Part shown: positions 53,575 through 62,500 of the stretch, piece by piece
Layout of the letters: every line of letters starts with the position of its first letter
Numbering within the stretch: the stretch's first letter is position 1
Translations under genes and position numbers: made by a program
The notes under the pieces: generated by a model
The model's input: only the letters and a program-made list of their open reading frames with translations
Database searches by the model: none
What the model was told of the DNA's origin: nothing
Source of the DNA: Cyanobacteria bacterium FACHB-DQ100
Lineage (GTDB): Bacteria > Cyanobacteriota > Cyanobacteriia > Leptolyngbyales > Leptolyngbyaceae
Length of the DNA stretch: 64,000 bases
Direction of reading: 5' to 3'
NCBI GenBank assembly: GCA_014695195.1
Contig: JACJNW010000006.1
Coordinates: forward strand, 62,001 to 126,000

Positions 53575-55677
53575 ATGATTCACTTTTTGCTGATTGATGA
53601 CAACCCGAACGATCGCACTTTCATTGTGCGGGAACTGGAGCGAGAATTTCCTGACCATAGGGTCAGCCATATCGCCGATGGTGCTAGTTTTGAACAGGCC
53701 TTAACGGATAGAAGCTTTAATTTTGTCGTCACGGACTATCGTCTCCGCTGGAGCGATGGATTGACCATTCTACGCAAAGTTCGAGACTGTAATCCCAACT
53801 GCCCGGTCATCATGTTTACTGACAGTGGGACTCAGGAAATTGCCGTCGCAGCGATGAAGGCCGGATTGGATGATTACCTGCTCAAGTCTTCTAAACAATT
53901 TGTCCGGTTACCGATTGCCATTCGGGCTGCCTTTGATCGTAGACAAATAGAGGCAGAACGGGATCAACTGCTGGAACGGGAACGGGCTGCACGGGTTGAG
54001 GCGGAAGCCCAAAAAAAGCGCGCTACTTTCTTAGCGGAAGCGAGCCAAATGCTAGTGTCTTCACTGGACTACCGCCAAGTGCTGACCAGTATCGCTTACA
54101 TGGCAATTCCTGCCTTCGCCGACTGGTGCTTTGTTGATATTGTCGAAAATACGGTTGTAGATTTCACCAAACCTGTTGTTGCAGCAGTTACACCAGACCT
54201 AGAGGCATTGGTGCTCCAACTACGGCAACACTACCCACCCGCTCCGGATGCACCTCACGGCCCTGCTCGGGTCCTGCGAACTGGAACCCCAGAATTAGCA
54301 TCTGACATTCCTGAAACGATGCTCCTCAAAATCGCTCAAGACGAGGAACACTTAAGGCTGCTGCGTCAGCTTCAAGCGAAATCTTATATGACAGTTCCAA
54401 TGAACGTAGGAGATCGCACCCTCGGCACGATTACTTTTGCCTCTGGTAGGGAAGATCGCCAATATAGTCAGGCAGACTTGGAGATGGCGTTAGAGCTGGG
54501 TTATCGAGCGGCACTCGCGCTCGATCATGCTCGGCTATATCAGGAGGCTCAGGAAGCGAATCGCATCAAGGATGAGTTTCTAGCGATCGTGTCTCATGAG
54601 CTTCGCACCCCGTTAAATGCATTGTTGGGCTGGGCACAAATGCTTCGCGGCCGCAAGCTGGATGAGGCAACAGCAGCAAAGGCGCTGGAAACGATCGAGC
54701 GCAATGCCAAACTTCAAAGCAAGCTCATTGACGATATCCTTGACATTTCCCGCATTGTCCAAAATCGAATTCGTCTTAATCAGATTGCGGTTCACTTGGT
54801 GCCGGTGATCAACGAAGTGCTAGAAGATGTACGTCCTCTGGCCACGGCCAAGGCAATTGAGATTGAATCGATCTTTGATCCATCGGTTGGGCTAGTAACC
54901 GGAGATCCAGAACGGTTGCAACAGATTATTTGGAATCTGCTTTCCAACGCCATTAAATTCACTGCTCAAGGTGGACGTGTTGTAGTGCAATTATCTCAAG
55001 TTGACAACCAAGCTCAAATCATCATCAGCGACACTGGACAGGGAATCTCTGCTGATTTTCTCCCTTACGTATTCGATCGCTTCCGTCAAGGCGTTCACAC
55101 CACAACTCGGAAACATGGGGGACTAGGATTAGGGCTGGCGATCGTCCGACATTTAGTTGAGATGCAGGGCGGTAGGGTGTTTGCAAACAGTGATGGGGAG
55201 GGATTAGGGGCAACCTTTACCGTGCAATTGCCGATTCGAGAGTTGCAGTTGAGTACACAACCTGAGCCAGAAAGGCTAGGCACTACGGCTGGACTTCCCA
55301 TGATGACCAACTTGCGAGTCCTTGTCGTCGATGATGACCAAGACACGCTTGATCTCACGTCCTTTGTCTTAGAGGAGTGTCAGGCTGAAGTTAAAACCGC
55401 AACCTCTGTGGGTGCTGCATTAGCTGTGTTCTCTCAGTTCAACCCCCATGTTCTAGTCAGTGACATTGGCATGCCTGAGCAGGATGGCTACAATCTCATT
55501 CGGAAAGTTCGGCAACTGGAACCTGACCCAAATAATGCGATTCCGGCAATCGCGTTGACCGCGTTTGCGAAAGCAGAAGATCAACAACAAGCGCTCTCGG
55601 CTGGATTTCAACGCCATATGGCCAAGCCTGTTAATCCGTACGATCTCGTTGCGATGATTAGTAGCCTGATCAGTTAA
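53575..55677 (+). CDS. Receiver-GAF-kinase-receiver hybrid histidine kinase
   Basis: A 700-residue soluble protein. The N-terminal receiver (about residues 1-125) has FLLIDDNPND, Asp in VVTDYRLRWSDG and Lys in LLKSSK. It is closely similar to the receiver of the kinase at 51639, so these two genes share ancestry. A GAF domain (about 165-320), His in VSHELRTPLNALLGW (about 345) and HATPase (LLSNAIKFTAQGG, SDTGQGI, GLGLGLAIVR) follow. The C-terminal receiver (about 580-695) has VVDDDQDTL, Asp in LVSDIGMPEQDG, ALTAFA and Lys in MAKPVNP, all intact. It can thus take part in a multi-step phosphorelay, ending perhaps at the two-receiver protein downstream. Confidence 0.93.
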   Translation: MIHFLLIDDNPNDRTFIVRELEREFPDHRVSHIADGASFEQALTDRSFNFVVTDYRLRWSDGLTILRKVRDCNPNCPVIMFTDSGTQEIAVAAMKAGLDDYLLKSSKQFVRLPIAIRAAFDRRQIEAERDQLLERERAARVEAEAQKKRATFLAEASQMLVSSLDYRQVLTSIAYMAIPAFADWCFVDIVENTVVDFTKPVVAAVTPDLEALVLQLRQHYPPAPDAPHGPARVLRTGTPELASDIPETMLLKIAQDEEHLRLLRQLQAKSYMTVPMNVGDRTLGTITFASGREDRQYSQADLEMALELGYRAALALDHARLYQEAQEANRIKDEFLAIVSHELRTPLNALLGWAQMLRGRKLDEATAAKALETIERNAKLQSKLIDDILDISRIVQNRIRLNQIAVHLVPVINEVLEDVRPLATAKAIEIESIFDPSVGLVTGDPERLQQIIWNLLSNAIKFTAQGGRVVVQLSQVDNQAQIIISDTGQGISADFLPYVFDRFRQGVHTTTRKHGGLGLGLAIVRHLVEMQGGRVFANSDGEGLGATFTVQLPIRELQLSTQPEPERLGTTAGLPMMTNLRVLVVDDDQDTLDLTSFVLEECQAEVKTATSVGAALAVFSQFNPHVLVSDIGMPEQDGYNLIRKVRQLEPDPNNAIPAIALTAFAKAEDQQQALSAGFQRHMAKPVNPYDLVAMISSLIS

Positions 55678-55722
55678 GCCAGCTTTATCTTTTCTCAGGA
55701 TTCTCCAGATTAGATTCAGACG

Positions 55723-56574
55723 TTGCTAAATAGACAATTGAACGTATTGTATAAAGAGGTGTTTTTGACAAGCGGTTGTACTGTGTCTTCTGAAGAACGC
55801 TTCCACATTCTGGTCGTTGATGATTTATTCGATAACGTTCTGCTACTGCAAATGTTATTGGAGGATGAGGGGTATGAGGTGGAAACCGCTGAGAGCGGAA
55901 CTCTTGCCCTGGAAAAGATCGCAGCGAATCCACCTGATTTATTGCTGCTCGATGTCATGATGCCTGACATGAATGGGTATGAGGTGACGCGTCGAATCCG
56001 AGAAAATCCAGCATTGCCCGACTTTCCCATCCTGCTCATTTCGGCCCACGAGCAGGACAATGCAGTTCAAGGACTCGATTTGGGCGCGAACGACTTTATT
56101 CGCAAGCCGTTTGACTTTGATGAACTGTTCGCCAGAGTGCGGGCTTTCTTAAGATCTAAACCACAAACTGCACCGTCTCGAACGGTATTAGTCGTCGAGG
56201 ATAGCCCCTTTGATGCACTCCATCTCGAGCGAGTCTTTCGCCAACTCAAGCTCACGCTTGTGATCCAGCAAGTTTGCCGAGCAGAAGATGCAATGAACTA
56301 TTTGAGGGGTGAAGGGACTTATGCCGCTCGGTCTCGCTATCCACTACCTGACCTTTTGGTCCTCGACTTGAAGTTGCCCGGAATGCCAGGTCTCGATTTC
56401 CTTCAGTGGCTGCGGCAACAACCTGACCTAGAGCAATTACCGGTGATCGCCATGACGGGTTACGGCAATCGAGACTTATCACAAGCGTACGAGCTAGGTA
56501 TCAACTTCTACTTACTGAAACCCGTTGAGGTCAGCACCCTCACTGCCGCTTTGCAAAAGCTCAGCTTAGTGTAA
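55723..56574 (+). CDS. Tandem-receiver response regulator
   Basis: A protein of up to 283 residues made of two receivers. The first (about residues 28-145) has ILVVDDLFDN, Asp in LLLLDVMMPDMNG and Lys in FIRKPFDFDE. The second (about 155-280) is Rcp1-like, with VLVVEDSPFD, the insert YLRGEGTYAARSRYPLP, Asp in LLVLDLKLPGMPG and Lys in LLKPVEV. Both phosphoacceptors are intact, unlike the related receiver at 47408. No ATG precedes the first receiver closely; TTG or GTG codons at 55723-55790 are the start candidates. It lies 45 bp after the hybrid kinase and is likely cotranscribed with it. Confidence 0.9.
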   Translation: MLNRQLNVLYKEVFLTSGCTVSSEERFHILVVDDLFDNVLLLQMLLEDEGYEVETAESGTLALEKIAANPPDLLLLDVMMPDMNGYEVTRRIRENPALPDFPILLISAHEQDNAVQGLDLGANDFIRKPFDFDELFARVRAFLRSKPQTAPSRTVLVVEDSPFDALHLERVFRQLKLTLVIQQVCRAEDAMNYLRGEGTYAARSRYPLPDLLVLDLKLPGMPGLDFLQWLRQQPDLEQLPVIAMTGYGNRDLSQAYELGINFYLLKPVEVSTLTAALQKLSLV

Positions 56575-56745
56575 CTTGAACGATAAGCTGAGCCGTTTCC
56601 AATCTGAAGATTGGCGGCCTCAAGTGTGTACCGCCTGTTCATGTGCTGCGTATGCTCTAACTAGAGAGCTAAAGACGGGAATCCCTCCAGCCATTAATGA
56701 GCTTTGAGTATCAATAGCATCGTTTAAGCGTCTAGGCTCAACACG

Positions 56746-56882
56746 AGGGCAGGGCTGTTTCATTGTCAGAAATAGAAATTCAGACCCTCGATTCTCTCGT
56801 TCAGCGTTCTTAAAATTTCTGCACTTCACAAACGATTGCCTCTTCCGGATATCTCCTGGTGACAATGAAACAGCCCTGCCCT
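56746..56882. mobile_element. 137-bp MITE with 22-bp perfect terminal inverted repeats
   Basis: The ends start AGGGCAGGGCTGTTTC and are perfect inverted repeats over 22 bp (56746-56767 and 56861-56882). The interior has no coding capacity. No target duplication is clear. Its right end coincides with the start of the next reading frame, so it has probably replaced that gene's original ribosome site and start. Confidence 0.8.
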
Positions 56883-57322
56883 TGATCACTTATGGCACAA
56901 GCCCAGCGTTCGCCGCCAACCGAGGAAAGGCGATCGAACCTGTTCTTGAAAACAACAAGGATCTATCCAGCCGCCCGGACATGGACGGGGCGCGGATTCT
57001 GGCAAGTCAGATTCAAGTATTGAACGCCATCTTTAATCGCTATGCTCAAATCCCGATCGTAGTGCTAGACAAGAACCCACAAGTGGCAGAAGCCTCGATG
57101 CACGTAGCTTTAAGGGCACAAGGCGAATGCAGAAAATCGATCGCGACGCTGAATGAGTTACGCAATCCAAGAAAAACCACGTTTATCAAGAAAAATATCG
57201 AGCGCCAGCAAAACAATCTAGTAGCCACTGGTCACGCCCTCGATCAACCCGAACAATTAGGAGAAGCGCAAAATGCCCCATTGGACACCAGAAGCGAGAT
57301 AGAAACAAGCAGAGCTTATTAG
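56882..57322 (+). CDS. Conserved mobile-element-associated hypothetical protein
   Basis: A 146-residue frame reading TYGTSPAFAANRGKAIEPVL, then GARILASQIQVLNAIFNRY and ALRAQGECRKSIATLNEL. From memory this is a conserved protein found in phage-like or mobile regions of many bacteria, often beside a terminase-type gene, with no known activity. The start is doubtful: TTG 56882 is the last base pair of the MITE, so the native start may be lost. The 3' end overlaps the following frame by 50 bp, a typical phage-like arrangement. Confidence 0.55.
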   Translation: MITYGTSPAFAANRGKAIEPVLENNKDLSSRPDMDGARILASQIQVLNAIFNRYAQIPIVVLDKNPQVAEASMHVALRAQGECRKSIATLNELRNPRKTTFIKKNIERQQNNLVATGHALDQPEQLGEAQNAPLDTRSEIETSRAY

Positions 57323-57512
57323 ACAGTGGCGACCGTGGGAGTCGAGTACGGGGGCAATTACGCCGGAGGGTAAAGCGATCACCGCTCAGAACTCACTTAA
57401 GCACGGGTGGCATACGGCGGAAATGATTGCGATCCGAAAGCGCATGAACGAAATCATCAAGGAGCGCCAAGCGATCGAGAGCCGCATCCCATGGGAAGAA
57501 TTAGGGCTTTAA
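57273..57512 (+). pseudogene. 80-codon gene with amber stop at codon 10
   Basis: A frame with a good ribosome site (TTAGGAGAAG) begins ATG 57273, MPHWTPEAR, then a TAG at 57300-57302, and continues KQAELIRQWRPWESSTG, AITPEGKAITAQNSLKHG and ends EELGL at 57512. The sequence after the stop is well conserved in type (STG..TPEGKA..S.N..KHG is a familiar small mobile-element protein signature). A single CAG-to-TAG change would explain it. It is therefore a recent pseudogene, unless the stop is suppressed or translation starts later. It overlaps the previous frame. Confidence 0.65.
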
Positions 57513-57722
57513 CGGTTTGCTGTCAAACTGTTTGAGTATTTTTCGGTGTTCATATTGCGGGCAAACCCTCGGCTATGCGCGATTGTGCCCAGCTTTTTTG
57601 CTGCAAGCAAGTCAAGTTACCTTAAACACAACTCTAGTTACCTCAAGTTCGAAAATGGGTAACTCCTGAAATCTAGCCAAATTAAGGCTTTTTATCATCA
57701 GTTGCCTAAGTTACCTAAGTTA

Positions 57723-58700
57723 ACCTGAGTTCGGGTTAAGCCGGAAACAGGAGATTGCGGTCGAGGGCAATCGATGGCTTCTTTGGCTGATGGCAGTAGG
57801 CAATCAATCCGCCCAGGATGTTCACAAAGCAATTGACTGGAGAGCGATGCCGTGAATGCTCGATCTGCGAGATGTTCTTCAACTGGTCGATGATCGTTTC
57901 GATAATGGAGCGGTGACGCAACATCAACCGGTCATTCAACAGCATCAATCGCTGTTTCATGTTGCGCTTGAGTTTGGTGATGAGCTGAATGCCTGCACTT
58001 TTGAGCAGTTGTTTGGCGAGTTTTTGCGAGACATAGCCTTTGTCGGCGAACACCTTGCCGAATAACTGCTGTAACAACTTCGGGACGGGAGCACGGTCAT
58101 CAGTGTTGCCCGGAGTCAGCACGATGTTGAGCAACTCACCTCGGTCATTCACCACCAGATGCAGTTTGAAGCCAAAGAACCAATCGAGCGAGGTTTTGCC
58201 GCGTGCAGCAACGTTCTCGAACACCTGGTTGCGCTCAATGCGACGGTTGTGGCAGACACTCAATGAGGTAGAGTCCATGAAGCTGATGCCGCTGCACGAC
58301 CCGAAACACGAGCGCAAGTAGGCGCACATCGGCACGAGCGTCCCTGGAATCCATTCGATGAAGCGCTGGTAGCTGACTAAGCCTGGAAAGTCAGATGCCC
58401 ACTCGGTCTGCACTTTCTCTTGATAATAGGCTTTGAAGTTGCGATAGCACGACTGATGAAACACTATCAGAATCGTCATAATCTCGCTCAAGCTCAGCCT
58501 GCGAGGGCGATTGCGAAGCTGAAGTCCACAGCCTAGAAGCTGCTGCTTCCAGTGCGGCTCAAAGGTGTTGCAGAAATCGTCGACGGAGCAAAACAGTTCT
58601 TCTAGACTAAGCATGAGGGCAAACTGGGCTTGAGATTTTAGCATTTTCAGCCTATCGGGTTTGCCCCTTTCTTGTCTCAATCCTTATCCCGAACTCAGGT
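57723..58700. mobile_element. IS982-family insertion sequence, intact, with 7-bp target duplication
   Basis: The 978-bp element begins ACCTGAGTTCGGG and ends with the inverse CCCGAACTCAGGT; the ends match over about 18 bp with one mismatch. TAAGTTA is duplicated on both sides (57716-57722 and 58701-58707). It encodes one full-length transposase. Confidence 0.88.
57736..58644 (-). CDS. IS982-family DDE transposase
   Basis: A 302-residue transposase from ATG 58644 ([12 protein letters not shown]); a TTG at 58680 would add 12 residues. The DDE catalytic residues are in [22 protein letters not shown] and [10 protein letters not shown]. The N-terminal part ([25 protein letters not shown]) is the standard IS982 segment. 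No frameshift or stop is seen, so the element should be active. It fills nearly the whole IS. Confidence 0.95.
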   Translation of the reverse strand: MLKSQAQFALMLSLEELFCSVDDFCNTFEPHWKQQLLGCGLQLRNRPRRLSLSEIMTILIVFHQSCYRNFKAYYQEKVQTEWASDFPGLVSYQRFIEWIPGTLVPMCAYLRSCFGSCSGISFMDSTSLSVCHNRRIERNQVFENVAARGKTSLDWFFGFKLHLVVNDRGELLNIVLTPGNTDDRAPVPKLLQQLFGKVFADKGYVSQKLAKQLLKSAGIQLITKLKRNMKQRLMLLNDRLMLRHRSIIETIIDQLKNISQIEHSRHRSPVNCFVNILGGLIAYCHQPKKPSIALDRNLLFPA

Positions 58701-58707
58701 TAAGTTA

Positions 58708-59264
58708 CTTGAAAAAGAGACAATAAAATAAGTAACTCCAACACCAATAACGACCCTTACTACCCTGGAGTAGTAGGCTGGCATGATTCCCGGTATACCG
58801 CTTATTGAGAACTCTGTAACCTATACGTTGTAGGCTTTCTCTCGTTTTACTGTTTTCTTTGGGGTAGTAGGGGTATTAGAGGCTTGCAGCCTCTAATACC
58901 CCTCTTCTCCTATAAAGACTTCATTAAACACATGTTTTCTCAGGATTTTCAGTCCGCTGCACCTAATTTCCCGAAAGAAATAAAATACTGTTTTTCAACA
59001 TCTGATTAGCCAAAGACTATTAATCAAACATCAGTTTGGGTATCAGAAGGGTCTAGATTGCCGTCCTAAAATTCACACTACACATTGGCTATCAGAATTT
59101 ATTGCTTTCCTTCAAACGAAAGAGGTCGCTCGTCTAAACCAGTTTATTAAAATTTTCTAAAAAGAGCTCATGTTCTCCCCCTTCCTGGATCGGTAACAAT
59201 TTCGGTTACATCAAATAGGTTTGCATCTCAAATTCCCACTGCACAAAGCTTTCAGAAAATCTAT
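58708..59264. other. Non-coding right end of the island
   Basis: No gene is seen in this 557-bp stretch. It contains the hairpin at 58869-58903 and AT-rich DNA up to the attR repeat. Confidence 0.5.
58869..58903. other. 15-bp perfect hairpin
   Basis: AGGGGTATTAGAGGC (58869-58883) and its complement at 58889-58903 surround the loop TTGCA. No T-run follows on either strand close by. It may be a recombination or transcript-end structure of the island. Confidence 0.5.
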
Positions 59265-59316
59265 AGAGGTCTGCAAAACCTCCACCCCCAGTTCGAATCT
59301 GGGTGCCGCCTTCAAG
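59265..59316 (+). repeat. attR: 52-bp copy of the tRNA-Cys 3' end
   Basis: Identical to 31166-31217. The upstream half of the tRNA is missing, so this is not a functional tRNA. A diverged terminator hairpin (CTCTAGAAC/GTTCTAGAG, 59326-59346) and AAGTTAAGTTGTGCC follow, matching the attL side and its right flank. Confidence 0.92.
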
Positions 59317-59534
59317 AATTTCAAGCTCTAGAACCCAGTTCTAGAGCCTTTTAAATAAGTTAAGTTGTGCCATCAGATTGTGCCAATAGGTCAGCCGTTG
59401 TGATTTCACAAGTACGATGGTCGGGTCTTTACTATGAGCTATGCTTACCGCTGTATCTACCCTGAGAGGGATAGGCAGGGTTAGAGTCAATCAGATTTAA
59501 TAAAACATCCATATGGGCATACGGCAGCATCTCA

Positions 59535-62500
59535 ATGAAGCGTGATAAGACAGGCAAATTTATTCAAGCTTGGGATGGAGAACAAAAACACGCAGTCAAG
59601 CTATCTCTGACGAGAACTGCTTGGCAACGATTGCAGCAGCAGGCAGGAGAATTAGGCATTTCTCGTTCTGAATTGGTAGAGCATTATGCACGTCACTCGC
59701 ACTATTGTTTTGCCGGAAGTAATACAGTAGATGATTGCAACACTGAGGCAAGTCGCCTACCCACTGTAGCAATGCAAAGCGTTGATCCAGGTTCTGATCA
59801 GTTGCTCATAGGACGTATATTTGCACTACAAGAAAGAAATATACGGTTACAAGAACAGATTGTTAAACTTCAGCAAACCGTCGAGAAACTTCGATCGCAA
59901 CAGCAACAGGCAGATGCTCAAATCAATGAACGGAAGTGGCTAGAAGCAGCGCTCAATTTGCTGCCGACTCCGCTGATGATGGTTGATCCACAACAAATGC
60001 GAGTCACTTTCTCGAATCAGGCAGCAAATGCAATCGCAGGCGTGAATATTGCCGAGGAGGTCGGAGCAGTCTACAACGCAGACTATCATTGCACCGATGA
60101 GTTAGGGAGGTTTCTCCCGCCTGAGCAGATACCAGCTATTCGAGCTGCGCGGGGCGAGAAAATCGCTGGAACTGAAATCAACTGGCACACTCCCGTTGGC
60201 GTTTTTCCGCTCCTAGTCTACGCAGATACATTGCCTGCGATGTACGATCGACCCCCAACAAGTGTGGTTGTCTTTCAGGATATTCGCGAACGGAAGCAGA
60301 TCGAGGCACAACTCAAAGAAAGCCAGCGTTTTATTCAGCAAGTTGCCGATGCGATACCCGGAGTTCTCTATATCTACGACTTGATTGAGCAGCGCAATGT
60401 TTATGCCAATCGCCAAGTCGGTGAAATTTTGGGATACACGATCGAGCAGGTTCAGGCAATGGGCAATCAATTGTTTCCATTGCTGATGCATCCCGATGAT
60501 CTTGCAACGTTGCCTGCTCATCTGGAACGTTTCAATCAGGCACAAGATGGAGATGTAATAGAACGAGAATACCGAATGCGTCATGCAGATGGAGAATGGC
60601 GCTGGTTGTGGAGCCGTGATCAGGTCTTTTCTCGCACTCAAGCTGGCGCACCGCATCAAGTTCTAGGAATCTCGCACGATATTACGGATAGCAAACAAGC
60701 TGAATTGAAGCTGAAACAAGCCGAGGAAAGCCTTCAGCTTGCTCTGACTTCTGCAGGGATGGTTGCTTGGGATATGGATTTGCAAACCCATCAGGTAGTT
60801 TGCTCTCCAAACGCCCTTGAAGTTTGGGGAGTGCAAGCAGGGACGGCAGAAGACTTTTTCCGCAATGTTCACCCAGACGATCAAGACAGTTTAATTCAAG
60901 CATTAGCGCAAGCGATCGCTGGAAAAGAAGATTACTTTCATGAATACCGAGTGCTGAGTCCTGATCAAACCGTTCGCTGGTTGAGCAGCCAGGGGCGAGT
61001 TTATTTCAACCACGCGGGTCAAGCAATCCGAATGGTCGGGGTCACAACGGATATTAGCGATGCGAAGCACCGCGAAGCGGAACGCATTTGCGGTGAGAAT
61101 GAACGCAAGCAAGCTGAAATCGCAGCAGCTCGATCGGCAGAGCGCACAGTTCGTCTGCAAAGTGTTACCGCCGCTCTTTCTGAAGCATTGACTCCCTGTG
61201 ATGTGGCAACTGTGATTGTTAAACAAGCATTAGCTGCGCTGGGAGCTTGTCGCGGCTTGGTCATGCTGCTCAGCACCGATCAAAAGGAACTGGAACTAAT
61301 TCGATCAATTGGATATTCTCCTGATGCTTTGTCAGAATGGCGACGATTTCCTGTCACGGCAGCTGTACCGCTTGCTCATGTGATTCACACTCGAACTCCT
61401 GTTTTCCTGCAATCTATCGCTGAAGCAACTACCACGTATCCTCAAGTTGCGGCTTTGCAGAACAAGATTTCATCAGGCGCGATCGCGGCAATTCCACTCA
61501 TCGCTGAGGATCAGGTGCTCGGTGTGCTGGGAATTGGATTTACGGAGGCACATCCCATTTGCGAAGAGGATCGGGCATTTATGCTCGCATTAGCTCGCCA
61601 ATGTGCTCAAGCGATTCGGCGATCGCAGCTTTATCAAGCAGAACAAGAAGCGCGAGCCAGCGCAGAAGCGAGCGAGAGCCGTCTCCGGTTTATGGCAGAA
61701 GCGATTCCACAGATGGTCTGGGTTGCTCAAGCGAATGGTTTTACCGAATACTACAATCAGCGGTGGTTTGAGTACACAGGCTTGACTTTAGAAGAAAGCC
61801 AAAATGCGAATGGCAGCTTTCGTCATCCGGATGATCACGATCGCTTTATCCAAGCCTGGATCAAAGCCGTGACCAACAAGGAGATTTTTCAAGCCGAGCA
61901 GCGAATCAAACGAGCGGATGGCATCTATCGCTGGCATCTATCACGGGCATATCCGATGTTAGATGAAACCGGTGAAATTGTGAAATGGTTTGGCTCCTGC
62001 ACCGATATTGATAATTGGAAGCGAATAGAGCAAACCCAACGGTTTCTTGCTCAGGCTTCCCAAACCTTTGCAGAAGCAAATTTGGACTTGCAAGCTGTTT
62101 TGGACACGGTGACTCGGCTGGCCAGTGAATTCACTCAGGATGTCTGCGTTCTAAATCTGCTTGCTGATGATGGGCAATTCCTTGAACACGCCTCGTTTTA
62201 TCATCCTGATTTGGAGGTTCGATCGTTTGTTGGAGAATTACTAGAGCAATATCCGCGCCGCATCACCGAAGGAATTGGGGGACGCGTGGCGCGAACAGGA
62301 GAACCTTTGTTAATGGCTGTGACTTCGCAAGAAGAATTGAGTGCTGCGATTCAACCAGAGTATCGCCTTTACCTAGAGCGCTTTCAGGTTTGCAGTGTTT
62401 TGCTGGTGCCTTTAAAGGTACAAGGAGGAACTATCGGGGTGTTGAGCCTCACCCGTCATTCTCCTGCTGATCCTCACACACAAGATGATTTAAGTCTGTT

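Noticed and set aside
58869-58903. Considered as an intrinsic terminator
   Set aside because: No T-run follows on either strand and no gene ends nearby, so it is listed only as a hairpin.
59265-59335. Considered as a second tRNA-Cys gene
   Set aside because: Only the 3' part from the anticodon arm onward is present; the 5' acceptor and D arm are missing, so it is the island attachment site.
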